From Tetrahymena thermophila SB210 (taxonomy: Eukaryota > Ciliophora > Oligohymenophorea > Hymenostomatida > Tetrahymenidae): 64,000 nt of DNA. The notes beneath the pieces are model-generated. The model saw nothing but the letters and a program-made list of their open reading frames with translations, searched no databases and was not told the DNA's origin. Positions 61,801 to 64,000 of this stretch are shown here, piece after piece. Position numbers and translations under genes: made by a program. How positions within the stretch are numbered: the first letter of the stretch is position 1; every line of letters begins with the position of its first letter. The DNA lies in contig NW_002476405.1 of assembly GCF_000189635.1 (NCBI RefSeq), forward strand, positions 452,069-516,068, read 5' to 3'.

Positions 61801-61979
61801 TTTAATGTTTGTGATTTTCATAGATTTATTCTAATAAAAGAAATATTTCAAGGTTTATTTGCTTATTTTATATTAAAACATTTAGATAAGAAATTTTATT
61901 TAGAATAAAATTAGAATAAAAAAAATGATGGAATAAAATATTATCTTAAATAGTTTGAAAAATGTATTCTTTCCTTTAG
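58823..61979. other. Region right of the antigen array: possible upstream exons, spacer
   Basis: On the minus strand, about 58860-59060 has a hydrophobic open stretch (AISIIYLVLYLIELNINLTL and following) that may be an upstream exon of the membrane gene, but the phase could not be made to fit. A plus-strand frame at 59239-59544 (101 aa) is within chance length. The segment 60160-61180 is A/G-rich on the plus strand and encloses the GC-richer island at 60377-60790. The rest is AT-rich with nothing recognisable. Confidence 0.45.
60377..60790 (-). other. GC-richer island with possible minus-strand coding sequence
   Basis: Composition rises from the AT-rich background and includes several CpGs. 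A minus-strand frame runs from ATG at 60652 to TGA at 60377-60379 (91 aa), with a basic, protein-like middle (KAELRANQYELKRRKNLILS). Further upstream, coding-like sequence lies in another frame (RELEEDLRH), followed by a possible GTAAGA..CCTTAG intron. The exons cannot be joined with confidence. It may be a gene fragment; family unknown. Confidence 0.3.
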
Positions 61980-64000
61980 TAAAATTTATATCAAATATTT
62001 ACTTATTCTTGATGAAATAGCTAGACAATTCTAAAGCAAGCAGTTTAACACATCTAAATCTAAAATTTAGGTATATAAAAATGATAATTTTCTTTTCTTT
62101 TTCAACATATATTTTGTTATTAATTTTATTTTGAGTTTAAATTTTTAAAAATAGTAATTAAATAATAAATGATCAAAATTTATAAAAGATTCATACCTTT
62201 TTAAGACTTTGTAAAGAAATTAGAACTTTGATTCTGGATTTTGAGTAAAATTGTATTAAACACACCCATACAAATTGCTGAGTTAAATATTCATTAACAA
62301 TTAGAGATTGTTCTCTTTAGGAAAAAGATTCAAAGTTATTATTAAATGATTTACCTGAATTTAAGAATTTAGAAACTCTATAAATAAACTTTAAGTAAAA
62401 ATATTAACCTTTTTTAATTTTTTGTTTAAAAAAGCATATTATATACTTAGTTGAGAACCTCAAATATTTAAAAAAAAGTTTAAAAAAGTTTTATAAATCC
62501 TCTATGATTAAAAATTATGAGATATGGAATAAGAAGAAATTTAATATTTATTTATTTATTGAAAATTTGCAATAGATAATTAATTATGAAAAATATTATA
62601 TAATGAAGATACAAATATATAAAAATTAAAAATCTAAAATTTTAATTTTTATTTACTAACTATTTATTTATTGAATTGATAAAAATAATTTTATTATCAT
62701 TTAAAATTAGTTTTAACAAGATAAAGAATGGAGCAAAGGAAATAGCTTAGTTTCTATTAAAATGTTAAAAGCTAAATACACTTTAAATTTACCTAACGTA
62801 TATAATATTTAATAAGCAAAAATAATAATAATAATTACTTTTAACATAAATAAATACTTAAAGTAAAAATTAAATCAAAAATTCTGAAGCATCTGATATA
62901 ATTAAAAGTATAGAGACAATGAACAGCCTTTAACATTTGGAAATTGAATTTGAGTATTAAATTTCATATTTAAATAAACTATATTATTAAAATAATTTTA
63001 TTCTTGTTTATTAAATATTTACATAAAATAAATAAGAGGAAACAATATTGAAGTTGATTCATTAACGAGCTTAAAAAATACTTTAAATTGCTTATAGAAT
63101 AAGTTATTTACTTTTAAAATCGGATTAGGGTAAATTAATTTCACATAAAACTAAAAAACTTTTTTTTCAATAATAATTTTGACTAATTAAAATATTTTTA
63201 AACTTACTTTTTAAAACCTTATTTCTAAAAATCTTTTAACATTTAATGATAGTTATTTAAATAGATTTGAAAGAGCTGATTAATTTCAGATTAATGATGA
63301 ATTGCTATAAAGTGTAATGTAATGCTTGAATGCCTGCTCTTTAGTTACAGATTTTCATTTTGATTTATCGTAAATAAAAATAATATTATAAATAGTTTTC
63401 TATATTTAATTTAAAAAAAATATTTTTATAATGCAATTTTATTAAAAAGATAAAATAAAATTGAAAACAAGTAAGTCTAATATATTAGTTAGTCCTTAAG
63501 CTAATTTAAAAATCTTAAAAATTTGCTATTATGTTTTAAGTAAATTTTATTTATTTTTAATTCTTTTTTATAATTAACAAAATTAAATTTGGCACCTTAA
63601 TACTTTGTCTGATATTTTTTCTTGATAAAAAAGTATCAATATATTTTTTAGTTTTATTTATTATATTAAAAAAAGAGCTAATTTCAATTAAAATTTTATT
63701 TTTTAATAATAATTATTATCTAATATTTAAAAGAATAAATCGTATTTCTGATTTAGGTGCTTTGAGTCTTGGAAATGCTTTGAGCAATTTTACTCAAATG
63801 TAGTCTTTAAAAATCTATCTTTAGTAAATTTATTATTTTATAATGTTGAAAGTATATAGTAAAAAAATATATTTTTAAATTTAATAATTGAAAATAAAAA
63901 ATAAAATTATTTTCTATTTAAATTTTCAAAGTCTCAAATATTAGAAATAATTTATTCCCAATTATATTAATAAGGGATAATTTAATTACAGATTAAGGAG
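61980..64000 (+). CDS. Leucine-rich-repeat protein, one repeat per exon, partial
   Basis: Seven exons can be chained on the plus strand: 61980-62070, 62305-62394, 62711-62797, 62864-62953, 63274-63369, 63734-63823 and 63975 to beyond the window. Every joined intron is GT..AG and phase 2, and each complete internal exon is 87-96 bp, about 29-32 codons. Each exon encodes one LRR-like unit: SSLTHLNLKF, FKNLETLQINF, CQKLNTLQIYL, MNSLQHLEIEF, CSLVTDFHFDL, FTQMQSLKIYL. Several have an upstream N.I.D.GA-like start (NRISDLGALSLGNAL; the last visible exon begins DNLITDQG). This resembles the large Tetrahymena LRR proteins, some fused to kinase domains, but no such domain is in view. The true start is uncertain: ATG at 62008 in the first exon, or an earlier exon. 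Acceptor choices for exons 3, 5 and 7 were fixed by phase and repeat alignment. The product is probably a protein-binding scaffold. Confidence 0.65.

Overview
The window reads as ciliate macronuclear-type DNA, almost certainly from a Tetrahymena. It is very AT-rich. Long reading frames open only when TAA and TAG are read as glutamine and TGA is the sole stop. Introns are short, AT-rich and GT..AG. The best-supported proteins belong to ciliate surface families. Protein predictions made with the standard code are therefore meaningless fragments here. No tRNA, rRNA, CRISPR or telomere was seen.

Layout. (1) 89-1183, minus: an intron-less gene for a 364-aa protein of unknown function. (2) 3063-30681, plus: four head-to-tail paralogues, each with five exons and 1643-1662 aa. 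Each has a signal peptide, a Cys-rich furin/growth-factor-receptor-like head, a REJ-like ectodomain, a GPS-like cleavage motif, one TM helix, a long charged Lys/Glu/Gln linker, and a C-terminal block of 3-4 TM helices. This is the plan of a shortened polycystin-1-like (REJ/GPS) receptor. Genes 1 and 4 pair as closest relatives, as do 2 and 3. (3) 31270-31974, minus: a small Cys-rich single-pass protein with an acidic tail. (4) 33.9-57.1 kb, plus: a tandem array of GPI-anchored surface (immobilization, i-) antigen genes built from 97-99-residue Cys-rich repeats. Three are intact (633, 634 and 735 aa), one is frameshifted and chimeric, and one is reduced to its last ~100 bp. (5) 57495-58822, minus: an intact gene for a polytopic membrane protein. 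Decayed, internally deleted copies of it lie in the same convergent position downstream of every other antigen gene. (6) 61980-64000, plus: the 5' or middle part of a leucine-rich-repeat gene with one repeat per exon, running off the right edge.

The antigen region looks like repeated duplication of an ancestral cassette: antigen gene (+), convergent membrane-protein gene (-), then a long AT-rich upstream region. Loss is reciprocal. Cassettes that kept the antigen lost the membrane gene, and the last cassette kept the membrane gene but lost the antigen. The upstream regions contain a degenerate ~300-bp repeat that grows in number along the array. The last ~75 bp before each antigen ATG is nearly constant, so it is a candidate shared promoter/5' UTR.

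Exon boundaries were placed by eye, using splice dinucleotides, phase and agreement between paralogues. Family assignments come from motifs and not from searches.
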